DNA of 64,000 bases from Salinicola acroporae (GTDB lineage: Bacteria > Pseudomonadota > Gammaproteobacteria > Pseudomonadales > Halomonadaceae), in assembly GCF_003206615.1 (NCBI RefSeq), contig NZ_PZJW01000008.1:80713-144712 (forward strand), written 5' to 3'. The position numbers and the translations under genes were made by a program. The stretch's first letter is position 1. Each line of letters opens with the position of its first letter. This document shows positions 27,150 to 36,241 of the stretch, piece by piece. The notes under the pieces are model-generated. The model did not search any database. It was not told where the DNA came from and was given only the letters and a program-made list of their open reading frames with translations.

Positions 27150-28478
27150 TCAACGCACCATTGCCGGGCGCTTGGGGTCGAACGACCAGCCGTCGATCAG
27201 GTACTGCATCGCCATGGCGTCATTACGGCTGCGCACATCGAGCGACTTGTAAAGGGCATGGGCCTTTTCCACCTGGGCCATATCGAGCTTGACCCCGAGG
27301 CCTCCCGTCTTCGGCACTCTCAACTTGCCATCCTGGATCTCGAAGGGGCGCTCGGTCAGGCGTTGCCCATCCTGCCAGATCCAGTGAGTATCGATGGCCG
27401 TGATACTGCCGGGGCAGGCTGCTGCCACGTGGGTCATCATCGCCAGGGATACATCGAAGTGATTGTTGGAGTGCGAACCCCAGGTCATGCCCCACTCGTC
27501 GCACAGCTCGCCGACCATGACCGCACCCTGCATTGTCCAGAAGTGGCAATCCGCCAGCGGGATGTCGACCGCATTGAGTGCCACCGCGTACTGCAACTGC
27601 TTGAAATCGGTGGCGATCATGTTGGTAGCAGTGGGTAGCCCGGTACGTTTCTTGAACTCGGCCATGGTCTCTCGACCCGACCAGCTCTCCTCCTGGCCAC
27701 AAGGGTCTTCGGCGTAGCTCAGAATCTCCTTGATCGGCTCGAGAATCCTGACCGCCTCGTCGAGCTTCCAGGCCCCGTTGGGATCTAGGGTCAGCCGTGC
27801 CTCGGGGAAGACGTCGTGCAGCGCTCGAATGCAATCGGCCTCCTCCTCGCCGCGCAAGACGCCGCCCTTGAGCTTGAAGTCCCTGAAGCCATAACGCTCA
27901 TAAGCCGCCTTGGCCAGGTTGGCCACCGCGTCCGGCGTCAGGGCTTCCCGGCAACGCACTTCGTCCCAGGTATCCGCCGGATTGGCGGCCTTGGGATATG
28001 GCAGATCGGTCTTGTCCGGATCGCCGAGCAGGAACAGGTAGCCCAGCGCCTCGACCTCGTCGCGCTGACGCCCGAACCGACCCAGCAGGTCGGCAACCGG
28101 CTGACCAAGCGCCTGACCGTACAGATCGAACAACGCCGATTCGATGGCGGTCAGGACATGGACGGCGACGCGCAGGTCGAAGGTCTGGCGACCCCGCTCC
28201 TCGCGACCGTTAGTGGCCAGCAGCAGTCGCGCACGATTGAGCGTCTGCTTGACCTCGTTGACGCGAGCCCCCTCGACCAGGGAGCGGCACTGATCGAGCC
28301 CCTTGAGGATGCCTTCGCTGGACGGAATCTCGCCGACGCCCTGGTTGCCGGCGTCGTCCTCTAGGATCAGCAGACAGCGAATGAACCAGGGTGCGTGGCC
28401 ACCGCTCAGGTTGAGCAGGAAGCTGTCGTAGCCGGCGACCGGCATCACGGTCATCCTGGTAATCTTGGGGAAACTCAT
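27150..28478 (-). CDS. gudD: Glucarate dehydratase
   Basis: GudD dehydrates D-glucarate to 5-keto-4-deoxy-D-glucarate. The 442-residue enolase-superfamily enzyme has the full length of the family. The KxK acid/base motif is in DFKLKGG (near 205-209), metal-binding carboxylates follow in LTLDPNGAW and EDPCG, and the second catalytic base His is in WGSHSNNHFDVSL (near 337). GYDSFLLNLSGGHAPWFIR near the start is diagnostic of glucarate dehydratase. GAGGAG lies 5-10 bases before the ATG. It follows the talarate/galactarate dehydratase gene by 119 bases. Confidence 0.95.
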   Translation of the reverse strand: MSFPKITRMTVMPVAGYDSFLLNLSGGHAPWFIRCLLILEDDAGNQGVGEIPSSEGILKGLDQCRSLVEGARVNEVKQTLNRARLLLATNGREERGRQTFDLRVAVHVLTAIESALFDLYGQALGQPVADLLGRFGRQRDEVEALGYLFLLGDPDKTDLPYPKAANPADTWDEVRCREALTPDAVANLAKAAYERYGFRDFKLKGGVLRGEEEADCIRALHDVFPEARLTLDPNGAWKLDEAVRILEPIKEILSYAEDPCGQEESWSGRETMAEFKKRTGLPTATNMIATDFKQLQYAVALNAVDIPLADCHFWTMQGAVMVGELCDEWGMTWGSHSNNHFDVSLAMMTHVAAACPGSITAIDTHWIWQDGQRLTERPFEIQDGKLRVPKTGGLGVKLDMAQVEKAHALYKSLDVRSRNDAMAMQYLIDGWSFDPKRPAMVR

Positions 28479-28597
28479 ATCGCACTCCTCGATATTCGAT
28501 CATTGCGGAAATGCCGCAGCAGCCTGCACGCAAGGCGCCCGGCGCCCCGGCACCGGCGACGCAGCGATGCGCCGCGCAGCTATGGATTCCTTGCTTG

Positions 28598-29728
28598 CTA
28601 GCCGCGTTTGCCGAACTCGGCGCTAGCCACCGTCCACCGACGTGCCTGCTCGGTCAGAGTGATGCCGAGCCCTGGCCGATCCGGTACTCGCATGCGACCG
28701 TCACGGGTCTCCAGGCTCTCGTTGAACAGCGGCTCGAGCCAGTCGAAATGCTCGACCCACGGCTCGGCCGGATAGGCGGCCGCCAGATGCAGGTGAATCT
28801 CCATCGCGAAATGCGGCGCCAGCTGCAGACCAGCGGCATCCGCCAGCGTCGCCAGCTTCAAAAACTGGGTGATCCCGCCGATGCGTGGCGCGTCCGGTTG
28901 AATGATGTCGGCGCTGCGATGCTTGATCAGTTCCATGTGCTCGCCCACGCTCGCCAGCATTTCTCCCGTCGCGATCGGCGTGTCCAGCGCGCTGGCCAGC
29001 GCGGCATGCCCCTCCACGTCGTAGGCGTCCAGTGGCTCCTCGATCCACACCAGGTTGTAAGGCTCCATGGCGCGGCCGAAGCGCAGTGCCGTGGCACGAT
29101 CCCACTGCTGGTTGGCATCGATCATCAACGGCACGTCATCACCCAAGTGCTTGCGCACTGCCTCCACCCGCTGCAGGTCGATACGCGAGTCGGGCTGACC
29201 GACCTTGATCTTGATACCCTTGATCCCATTCTCGAGCGAGCGCGTGGCGTTCTCCTTGACCGCCTCGATCGGCGTGTGCAGGAAACCGCCCGAGGTGTTG
29301 TAGCACTGCACGGAGTCGCGATGCGCACCCAGCAGCTTGGCCAGCGGCAGCCCGGCCCGCCTGGCCTTGAGATCCCACAGCCCGACATCGATGGCGGCAA
29401 TCGCCTGTGTCGACAGCCCGCTACGCCCCACCGACGCACCGGCCCAGACCAGTTTCTGCCAGAGCTTGCCGATGTCGTTGGGGTCCTCGTCCAGAATGGC
29501 CGGGGCGATCTCCTTGGCGTGGGCGAACTGACCATCCCCTCCTGCGCGCTTGGAGTAGCTGAAGCCGATACCTTGATGGCCGTCGCGGGTTTCGATCTCG
29601 GCAAACAGAAACGAGACCTCCGTCATGGGCTTCTGACGGCCGGTCAGCACCTTGGCATCACTGATGGGTGTCGCCAGTGGCAACAGCACATGGGAAAAAC
29701 GGACCCAGCGGATCGCATCGCTAGACAT
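28598..29728 (-). CDS. L-talarate/galactarate dehydratase (enolase superfamily)
   Basis: The 376-residue protein matches the Salmonella L-talarate/galactarate dehydratase group closely from memory. Shared blocks are the KxK motif in GIKIKVGQPDSR (near 168), LMIDANQQWDRATA, WIEEPLDAYDVEGHAALA, TPIATGEML, and the distal base His in LAPHFAMEIHLHLAAAYP, ending with EQARRWTVASAEFGKRG. The reaction is dehydration of galactarate (meso) or talarate to 5-keto-4-deoxyglucarate, the same product as GudD gives. GGAGGAAT precedes the ATG at 29728. The LacI-type regulator is just upstream on the same strand. Confidence 0.9.
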   Translation of the reverse strand: MSSDAIRWVRFSHVLLPLATPISDAKVLTGRQKPMTEVSFLFAEIETRDGHQGIGFSYSKRAGGDGQFAHAKEIAPAILDEDPNDIGKLWQKLVWAGASVGRSGLSTQAIAAIDVGLWDLKARRAGLPLAKLLGAHRDSVQCYNTSGGFLHTPIEAVKENATRSLENGIKGIKIKVGQPDSRIDLQRVEAVRKHLGDDVPLMIDANQQWDRATALRFGRAMEPYNLVWIEEPLDAYDVEGHAALASALDTPIATGEMLASVGEHMELIKHRSADIIQPDAPRIGGITQFLKLATLADAAGLQLAPHFAMEIHLHLAAAYPAEPWVEHFDWLEPLFNESLETRDGRMRVPDRPGLGITLTEQARRWTVASAEFGKRG

Positions 29729-29787
29729 TCGGATTCCTCCTTATCGTGGCTGGGAGACTCAGCTCCCGAGGGTCCCGGCACCGCGAA

Positions 29788-29801
29788 TGATTGCGCTATC
29801 A
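29788..29801. promoter_or_regulatory. LacI-type operator, proximal copy
   Basis: TGATTGCGCTATCA is a near-perfect dyad around GCGC, typical of LacI/GntR-type sites with the central CG. It lies 60 bases upstream of the talarate/galactarate dehydratase start. The reverse complement, TGATAGCGCAATCA, matches the distal copy at 13 of 14 bases. Confidence 0.7.
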
Positions 29802-29830
29802 CTCCAGCATCCGAGTCTTGGACGAGTGAA

Positions 29831-29844
29831 TGTTAGCGCAATCA
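29831..29844. promoter_or_regulatory. LacI-type operator, distal copy
   Basis: TGTTAGCGCAATCA is the second dyad, centred 43 bases (about four helical turns) from the first. Two aligned sites suit cooperative binding by a LacI-family tetramer or dimers, probably the product of the adjacent gene at 29918-30958. Confidence 0.7.
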
Positions 29845-29917
29845 ATTTGTATGACAAAGCGTCACGGGAGCGTTTTCGACCAAAGAATGAAAGGCGCCCC
29901 TGGCGGATCCGGGACGA

Positions 29918-30958
29918 TCAGGTGGTGTCGCGATCAATGATCTCGAAGCCGACATCCTGGGATCGGCCCGCGCGCTCGAACGTCGGCTGGGCCATCCGCT
30001 GGAGCAGGTGCTCGGCCGCGCGCAGGCCGATGGCGGCGCCGTCGATACGCACGGTGCTCAGCGCCGGAAAGCTGGCACCCGCATAGCTGCTGTCGCCGAA
30101 TCCCATGATCGCCAGTCGATCCGGCACCGCCAGCCCGCGGCTCTGCGCTTCCGCCAGCACCCCCAGGGCAAGGATATCGGAACTGCAGACGATCGCATCG
30201 AGCGAATGGCTATCGAGCAACTCGGCGCCCATGTCTCGCCCCCAGGGCATGCTCGAGGGCGTGCCGACCTCGCGCAGCTGATAGGTGCCCTTGCCCGCGC
30301 TCTCGAGCCCGGCAACGAACCCGGCGACGCGTCGCCTGCCGCGGGAATCGTCCGCACTGATGAGTCCGAACCGGCGATAGCCGCGTGCCAGCAGGTGCTC
30401 GGCCACGGCACGCCCCACCGCTTCATGGGAAAACCCGACCAGCATGTCCACCGGGTCGTCGCTCATGTCCCAGATCTCGACCAGCGGCACCTTGGCCGAC
30501 AGGAGTCGCTGACGCGTCAGCGCCGAATGACAGCAGCCGGTCAGCACGATTCCGTCGGGACGGCGGCTCAGCACGGTCTCGAGAATCGTCTCCTCCTGTT
30601 CCGGCGTATAGCCGGTCAAGCCCAGCAGTACCTGATAACCTTGCGGGGCCAGGACGCCCATCACCGTCTGTACCACCTCGGCGAACAGCGAGTGCGCCAC
30701 CGTCGGCACCAGCAGCGCCACCAGCCGGCTGCGGCTCGACGCCAGTGCGCCGGCGACCCGGTTGGGCACGTAGCCGGTCTCCAGTACCGCCCGCTGCACC
30801 CGCAACCGCGTGCTCTCGCTGACCAGTTCCGGCCGATTGAGGGCCCGCGACACGGTCATTGGCGCGACGCCCGCCACCCGCGCCACGTCGGTCAGACGTG
30901 CGCTGCCGGTGGAGCGGGAGGAGCGCCCTCTGGTACGGCTATCGTCCATGGCTGTCAT
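29918..30958 (-). CDS. LacI-family regulator of the aldarate dehydratase genes
   Basis: A 346-residue LacI regulator resembling GntR (gluconate repressor) types. The helix-turn-helix and hinge cover about 20-75 (ARLTDVARVAGVAPMTVSRALNRPELVSESTR), with YVPNRVAGALASSRSRLVALLVP beginning the sugar-binding core. The ligand domain includes DAIVCSSDILALGVLAEAQ and LAIMGFGDSSYAGASFP. A second ATG three codons in is possible. It is upstream of, and in the same direction as, the two dehydratase genes, and the dyads at 29788 and 29831 lie between. An aldarate or a derivative is the likely inducer, by inference from context. Confidence 0.9.
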   Translation of the reverse strand: MTAMDDSRTRGRSSRSTGSARLTDVARVAGVAPMTVSRALNRPELVSESTRLRVQRAVLETGYVPNRVAGALASSRSRLVALLVPTVAHSLFAEVVQTVMGVLAPQGYQVLLGLTGYTPEQEETILETVLSRRPDGIVLTGCCHSALTRQRLLSAKVPLVEIWDMSDDPVDMLVGFSHEAVGRAVAEHLLARGYRRFGLISADDSRGRRRVAGFVAGLESAGKGTYQLREVGTPSSMPWGRDMGAELLDSHSLDAIVCSSDILALGVLAEAQSRGLAVPDRLAIMGFGDSSYAGASFPALSTVRIDGAAIGLRAAEHLLQRMAQPTFERAGRSQDVGFEIIDRDTT

Positions 30959-31049
30959 GACTCATTCGGCGGCCTATCGACTCGGTGGGTGACACGGGGT
31001 TGTCTCGACAGCCAATAGAAGCTGGAGAACCCGCTGCGCCGCTCGCGCC

Positions 31050-31520
31050 TCAAGCATACGGTGGCCCGACGAAAACCCTCGAGGTGGCGCAACCCGCCGC
31101 CCAGACATCGGCTTCGAGCAGCGCGATGCCGGCGGTCGGAAAGGCGATGCCGGCGCCAGGGGAGCCCTCGACCAGCCGCCCGACCAATGCGCCGACCAGC
31201 GGCATATGGCTGACGATGATCAAGGGTCGAGACACCTCGCGTCCCGTCAGTCGTTCGACGAGGGCATCGACATCATCATCCGGCGTTATCGTGTCCACGG
31301 TCTCAAGGTCGCAACGCGTCGCCTCGACCACAGCCTGCGCCGTCTGCTGGGCGCGATCATACGGGCTGGCCCAGACCATCGCCCCTTGCAGCTCGGGACG
31401 AGCGGCCAGCCACCGTCCGGCGCCCCGTGCCTCGCGCTCGCCACGTGGGGTCAATCGGCGCTCCCGGTCAGGATGCCCGGGCCCCGCCTCGCCATGCCGG
31501 ACCACCGCCAGCCAACCCAT
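31050..31520 (-). CDS. sixA: Phosphohistidine phosphatase SixA
   Basis: SixA removes phosphate from histidine residues, in E. coli from the ArcB HPt domain or the nitrogen phosphotransferase system. The 156-residue protein is a minimal histidine-phosphatase: the catalytic VVRHGEAGPG is at 6-15, WASPYDRAQQTAQAV holds the second phosphate pocket, and IIVSHMPLVGALV the second catalytic His. The ATG at 31520 overlaps the gpsA stop (TGATG), so the two are coupled; gpsA-sixA is a common neighbour pair. Confidence 0.93.
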   Translation of the reverse strand: MGWLAVVRHGEAGPGHPDRERRLTPRGEREARGAGRWLAARPELQGAMVWASPYDRAQQTAQAVVEATRCDLETVDTITPDDDVDALVERLTGREVSRPLIIVSHMPLVGALVGRLVEGSPGAGIAFPTAGIALLEADVWAAGCATSRVFVGPPYA

Positions 31521-32599
31521 CAATCGTTGTCCGGCGCGAGGTCGTGAGCGCGGGAGACCGCCTCTCGCGACAGCATGAACTCGACGTCGCTGCTCTGCTC
31601 GCTCTCCATCAGCGCCTTGGCCATGTCCTTGGCCGGAATGCCGCCGAACATGACCTGATGGAGCCCTTGGGCCAGCGGCATGTAGATATCCTCCTGGCGG
31701 GCTTTCTCGCAGACCAGCTTGACCGTATTGACGCCTTCCGCTACCTGGCCGAGCACTTCGATGGCGGAGTCGAGATCGTGTCCCTGGCCCAGGGCATAGC
31801 CGACCCGGTAGTTGCGCGACAGCTCGGATGAACAGGTCACGATCAGGTCGCCGACCCCGGAAAGCCCCAGAAAGGTCATCGGATTGGCGCCGAGGGCCAC
31901 CGCAAAGCGGCTCATCTCGGCCAGCGCCCGGGTCATCAACATGCTGCGCGTATTCTCGCCCATGCCCAGCGCCGCCGCCATGCCCGCGGCGATGGCGTAG
32001 ATGTTCTTGAGCGAGCCCCCGAGCTCCGCGCCGTAGCGATCGTTGCCCGCGTAGACTCTAAAGTAACTGCAGCCCAGCGCCGCCTGGACATAGGCCCGCG
32101 TCACCGGGTCGTCGCTCGCGATCACCGTGGCCGTGAGATGCTTCTGAGCGATTTCCGCAGCCAGGTTGGGACCGGACAATGCCCCGATATGCGACGAGCC
32201 GGTCTCCTCCTCGATCACCTGGCTCATCAGCTTGAAACCGTCGGCCTCGATCCCCTTGGTCGTACTGACCAGGATCTGCTCCGGTCTCAGGTGCGGGCGC
32301 ACCTGCTGAAGCACTTGGCGGAACGCCTTGGAGGGGATCGCGATGAACACCACGGCGGCCTCGGCGACAGTGGTCGCCAGATCGGTGGAGGCCACCACTG
32401 CCGGATTGACCGGATAGTCCGGCAGATAGCGGCCATTCCGGTGTTCGCGGTTGATCTGATCGACCAGGGCCTCGTCGCGCAGCCATTGACGAACCTCGGC
32501 GCCATTGTCGGCGGCGATGCTGGCGATGGCGGTACCGAAGCTGCCCCCGCCGAGTACCGCGACCTGCATGCGTTGTTCTGACCCGTGCTTGTCTGACAT
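31520..32599 (-). CDS. gpsA: NAD(P)H-dependent glycerol-3-phosphate dehydrogenase
   Basis: GpsA reduces dihydroxyacetone phosphate to sn-glycerol-3-phosphate for phospholipid synthesis. The 359-residue protein has the Rossmann motif [14 protein letters not shown] (13-26), [12 protein letters not shown], the GpsA signature [11 protein letters not shown], and the catalytic Lys in [26 protein letters not shown] is also typical. A shorter start at MQVAVLGG (32569) is possible. The C-terminus is extended by some 20 residues ([17 protein letters not shown]) relative to the E. coli protein. Confidence 0.96.
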   Translation of the reverse strand: MSDKHGSEQRMQVAVLGGGSFGTAIASIAADNGAEVRQWLRDEALVDQINREHRNGRYLPDYPVNPAVVASTDLATTVAEAAVVFIAIPSKAFRQVLQQVRPHLRPEQILVSTTKGIEADGFKLMSQVIEEETGSSHIGALSGPNLAAEIAQKHLTATVIASDDPVTRAYVQAALGCSYFRVYAGNDRYGAELGGSLKNIYAIAAGMAAALGMGENTRSMLMTRALAEMSRFAVALGANPMTFLGLSGVGDLIVTCSSELSRNYRVGYALGQGHDLDSAIEVLGQVAEGVNTVKLVCEKARQEDIYMPLAQGLHQVMFGGIPAKDMAKALMESEQSSDVEFMLSREAVSRAHDLAPDND

Positions 32600-32637
32600 G
32601 GTCGTTCCATTGACGATGAGCGATACCCACAGTGTAA

Positions 32638-32665
32638 CGAAAAAACGCCCCGAAAACGGGGCGTT
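32638..32665 (-). terminator. Terminator after pntB
   Basis: AACGCCCCG and CGGGGCGTT pair around AAAA (32644-32665), and on the minus strand a TTTT run follows. It lies about 160 bases past the pntB stop and just before gpsA. The 160 bases between hold no visible gene. Confidence 0.82.
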
Positions 32666-32825
32666 GCTCTTGCCAGATCCGCGCTATCGGCAACACGTCG
32701 CGATCACCAAGCTTGGCACCAGAACTGCCGGGGCTCGGCTCGAGGCCTGCAACTGCCTGCGTGAACTGGCACGCCAGCCGATTTTCAACGCCGCATGGGC
32801 GAGCACGGCACTTTTCAGACAGTAC

Positions 32826-34268
32826 CTAGTCGATCATCCCGACCAGCGAGTCGATGCTGGCGCGGGCGTCCCCGTAGAGCATGCGTGTGTTGTCCTTGAA
32901 GAACAGTGGATTCTCGATACCGGAGTAGCCGGTGCCCTGGCCTCGCTTGCACACGAACACCTGCTTCGACTCCCATACTTTCAACACCGGCATGCCGGCG
33001 ATGGGGCTCGCGGGATCTTCCTGCGCCGCCGGATTGACGATGTCGTTGGAGCCGATGACGATCACCACGTCGGTGGTGGCGAAATCGTCATTGATCTCGT
33101 CCATCTCCAGCACGATGTCGTAGGGCACCCGGGCCTCCGCCAGCAGCACGTTCATGTGCCCCGGCAGGCGGCCGGCGACGGGATGGATACCGAAACGCAC
33201 CTCCTTGCCCGCCGCCCGCAGCTTGCGCACCAGATCGCTCACCGCGTTCTGGGCCTGGGCCACGGCCATGCCGTAACCGGGGACGATGATCACGCTGTCG
33301 GCATCGTTGAGCGCGCTCGCCACCCCACCGGTGTCGATGGCGATCTGCTCGCCCTCGATCTCCGCGGCCGGCCCCTGGGTCCCGCCGAAGCCACCCAGGA
33401 TCACGCTAACGAAGTTGCGGTTCATCGCCTTGCACATGATGTAGGAGAGAATCGCGCCGGAAGAACCGACCAGGGCGCCAGTGACGATCAGCAGATCGTT
33501 GGAAAGGGTAAAACCGATCGCCGCCGCCGCCCAGCCGGAGTAGCTGTTGAGCATCGATACCACCACCGGCATGTCGGCGCCGCCGATGCCCATGATCAGA
33601 TGCCAGCCGATGAAGAACGCCAGCGCCGCCAGCAGCAACAGCGTCCAGAAACCGGCGCCGTTGAAATAGGCAATGGCCAGCAGCAGGCACAGCGCTACCG
33701 CGCCGGCGTTGAGCAGATGCCCGCCGGGCAGCTTGCGCGGCTTGCCGCCGATCCTGCCGGCCAGCTTGCCGAACGCCACCACCGAGCCAGTAAACGTCAC
33801 CGCACCGATGAACACGCCCAGCACCACCTCGCCCTGCAGGAAGGCGAGTTCCGCTGGCGTCTTGTGGGCCAGGGTCGCGGCGAACGCCGACAACCCATCG
33901 AAGGAGACGCCAGCGGCCTTGATCGCCATGACCCGGGCGCGCTCCAGCTCGGCATTCCAGCCGATGAACACCGCCGCCAGCCCGACGAAGCTGTGCAGTG
34001 CCGCCACCAGTTGCGGCATTTCGGTCATCTCGACCTTGCGTGACAGCCAGGCGCCGACCAGGCCGCCGACCAGCATCATCGGGATCATCCAGCCGTAGCC
34101 GCCGATCAGTGGTCCCAGGGCGGTGAAGAACACCGCGATCGCCATCCCGACGATGCCATACCAGACCGCCCGCTTGGCTTTCTCCTGATTGCTCAATCCG
34201 CCCAGGGAGAGGATGAACAGGACACTCGCCGCGATCGCCGCGGCGGAAACGAACTCGTGTTGCAACAT
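32826..34268 (-). CDS. pntB: NAD(P) transhydrogenase subunit beta
   Basis: PntB carries the NADP(H)-binding domain and most of the proton channel of the membrane transhydrogenase, which uses the proton gradient to make NADPH. The 480-residue protein has nine or so N-terminal membrane segments (about 5-265), including [28 protein letters not shown]. The soluble NADP domain starts near 305, with [36 protein letters not shown] and [12 protein letters not shown]. It follows pntA by 18 bases. Confidence 0.97.
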   Translation of the reverse strand: MLQHEFVSAAAIAASVLFILSLGGLSNQEKAKRAVWYGIVGMAIAVFFTALGPLIGGYGWMIPMMLVGGLVGAWLSRKVEMTEMPQLVAALHSFVGLAAVFIGWNAELERARVMAIKAAGVSFDGLSAFAATLAHKTPAELAFLQGEVVLGVFIGAVTFTGSVVAFGKLAGRIGGKPRKLPGGHLLNAGAVALCLLLAIAYFNGAGFWTLLLLAALAFFIGWHLIMGIGGADMPVVVSMLNSYSGWAAAAIGFTLSNDLLIVTGALVGSSGAILSYIMCKAMNRNFVSVILGGFGGTQGPAAEIEGEQIAIDTGGVASALNDADSVIIVPGYGMAVAQAQNAVSDLVRKLRAAGKEVRFGIHPVAGRLPGHMNVLLAEARVPYDIVLEMDEINDDFATTDVVIVIGSNDIVNPAAQEDPASPIAGMPVLKVWESKQVFVCKRGQGTGYSGIENPLFFKDNTRMLYGDARASIDSLVGMID

Positions 34269-34286
34269 TGCCTTTCTCTCCGCGGG

Positions 34287-35858
34287 TCAGGATTTCTGGA
34301 ACATGGCGAGCATGCGACGGGTCACCAGGAAGCCACCGACGATGTTGATCGACGCGATCAGCACCGAGACGGCCGCCAGCAGCGCCACCAGCCCACTGCC
34401 GGAGCCGATCTGCATGATCGCGCCCAGGATGACGATGCCGGAGATGGCATTGGTCACCGCCATCAACGGCGTATGCAGCGAGTGGCTGACGTTCCAGATC
34501 ACCTGGAACCCGACGAAGCAGGCCAGGACGAAGACGATGAAGTGCTGCATGAATGACGCCGGCGCGACCATCCCCAGCAACCACATCAGCACGCCACCGG
34601 CGACGAGGATGCCGATCTGGCGCTTGCTCTGGGCCAGGAATGCGGCGTGCTCGGCCGCCTTCTTCTCCTCCGGTGTCGGCTCCTTGACCTTGGGCTTGGG
34701 CTTGGCAGCCGCGATCGCCTTGACCTTGGGTGGGGGCGGCGGAAAGGTGACTTCACCGGCGTGGGTCACCGTGGCCCCGCGAATGACGTCATCCTCCATG
34801 TCATGGACGATGACGCCATCCTTCTCCGGCGTCAGATCGGTCAGCATGTGGCGAATGTTGGTGGCGTAAAGCAGCGATGCCTGGGTCGCCATGCGCGAGG
34901 GGAAATCCGTGTAACCGACCACGATCACGCCGTTGTCGGTGACGATGCGCTCGTCGGGTACGGTCAGGTCGCAGTTGCCGCCCTTCTCGGCGGCCAGGTC
35001 GACGATCACCGAACCGGGCTTCATCAGCGCGACCATCTCCTCGAGCCACAGCTTGGGCGCCGGCCGGCCCGGGATCAGCGCGGTGGTAATGACAATGTCC
35101 ACTTCCGGTGCCTGCTCGCGGAACAGCGCCAGCTGCTTGTCGCGAAACTCGGGGCTGGAAGGTGCCGCATACCCGCCGCTGCCCGCGCCATCCTGACCAT
35201 CCTCGAAGTCGAGGAACAGGAACTCGGCGCCCATCGACTCGATCTGCTCGGCGACTTCCGGGCGCACATCGAAGGCGCGCACCACCGCACCCAGGCTGGT
35301 AGCGGTACCGATCGCCGCCAGGCCGGCGACGCCGGCGCCGACGATCAGCACCTTGGCTGGCGGCACCTTGCCCGCCGCCGTCACCTGGCCGGTGAAGAAG
35401 CGCCCGAACTGATTGCCGGCTTCGATCACGGCACGATAGCCGGCAATATTGGCGGTGCTGGAGAGCGCGTCCATCTTCTGGGCACGCGAAATCCGCGGCA
35501 CCATGTCCATGGCGACCACCGTCGCGCCCTTGGCGCGGCAACGCTCGAGATTCTCCTCGTTCTGCGCCGGCCAGAAGAACGTGATCAGCGTCTGCCCTTC
35601 CCTTAGCCGCTCGGTCTCCTCGGCCAGAGGCTCGCGCACCTTGATCACCACCTCGGCTTCACGCCACAGGGCAGCAGCGTCTTCCACCACGCTGACGCCG
35701 GCATCGCGATACGCCTCGTCACTGAAACCGGCCAGCACTCCGGCACCGCTCTCGATCAGGCACTCATGCCCCAGTTTCTGTATCTGCTGCGCGCTTTCGG
35801 GCGTCAGCGCCACCCGCGCCTCTCCCCTGGCGAGCTCCTTCGGCGCCCCAATTTTCAT
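34287..35858 (-). CDS. pntA: NAD(P) transhydrogenase subunit alpha
   Basis: PntA binds NAD(H) and contributes membrane helices to the transhydrogenase. The 523-residue single-chain (E. coli-like) form has the soluble NAD domain first: [21 protein letters not shown], the Rossmann motif [17 protein letters not shown] (near 168), [16 protein letters not shown] Pro/Lys-rich linker ([19 protein letters not shown]) leads to four membrane segments (about 425-515). Fusion of domains that are split as PntAA/PntAB in many alphaproteobacteria is normal for gammaproteobacteria. Confidence 0.97.
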   Translation of the reverse strand: MKIGAPKELARGEARVALTPESAQQIQKLGHECLIESGAGVLAGFSDEAYRDAGVSVVEDAAALWREAEVVIKVREPLAEETERLREGQTLITFFWPAQNEENLERCRAKGATVVAMDMVPRISRAQKMDALSSTANIAGYRAVIEAGNQFGRFFTGQVTAAGKVPPAKVLIVGAGVAGLAAIGTATSLGAVVRAFDVRPEVAEQIESMGAEFLFLDFEDGQDGAGSGGYAAPSSPEFRDKQLALFREQAPEVDIVITTALIPGRPAPKLWLEEMVALMKPGSVIVDLAAEKGGNCDLTVPDERIVTDNGVIVVGYTDFPSRMATQASLLYATNIRHMLTDLTPEKDGVIVHDMEDDVIRGATVTHAGEVTFPPPPPKVKAIAAAKPKPKVKEPTPEEKKAAEHAAFLAQSKRQIGILVAGGVLMWLLGMVAPASFMQHFIVFVLACFVGFQVIWNVSHSLHTPLMAVTNAISGIVILGAIMQIGSGSGLVALLAAVSVLIASINIVGGFLVTRRMLAMFQKS

Positions 35859-36241
35859 TCTTCGCTCTCCCGATGGTCAGCCATGTGTCGAGATTCCTTT
35901 TTCGTGTATCGCTCAACGATTCCCGATGATCGGTTCGCCGATAACGCTGCGACCCAGTGTCCGACAGCGATGGATCAGGCAGAGAAAGCAACGATCACCG
36001 AGGGCGAGCGATGTGGACAGGTACGACAGTTTTCCGGCAAGAATGGAGGCGAATCAAGCAATTAGGAGAAAAACCAACCCGATCAATATTTTATGGCAGG
36101 CATAATGAATGCGTTATGTTTAAAACTGCCAACAACCATTTGTTTTCAATATTAAAAAATGAACGTCATCTTTTCGTTATCCAACTTATAACGAATGACT
36201 TATCGCCGAGAATACCGGTGGAAACCACCGGTATCTGGCCA
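35859..36241. promoter_or_regulatory. AT-rich intergenic region upstream of pntA
   Basis: About 380 bases without a convincing gene; 36050-36205 is strikingly AT-rich for this window and contains several direct and inverted AT motifs such as CGTTAT-N7-ATAACG (36175-36193). It presumably includes the pntA promoter (minus strand). A 124-codon plus-strand frame here runs into selO and is not credible. Confidence 0.5.
36205..36234 (-). terminator. Hairpin just after selO
   Basis: ATACCGGTGG and CCACCGGTAT form a 10-bp perfect stem around AAA, 8 bases after the selO stop. The following minus-strand bases (TCTCGG) are a poor U-tract, so termination strength is uncertain. Confidence 0.6.
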
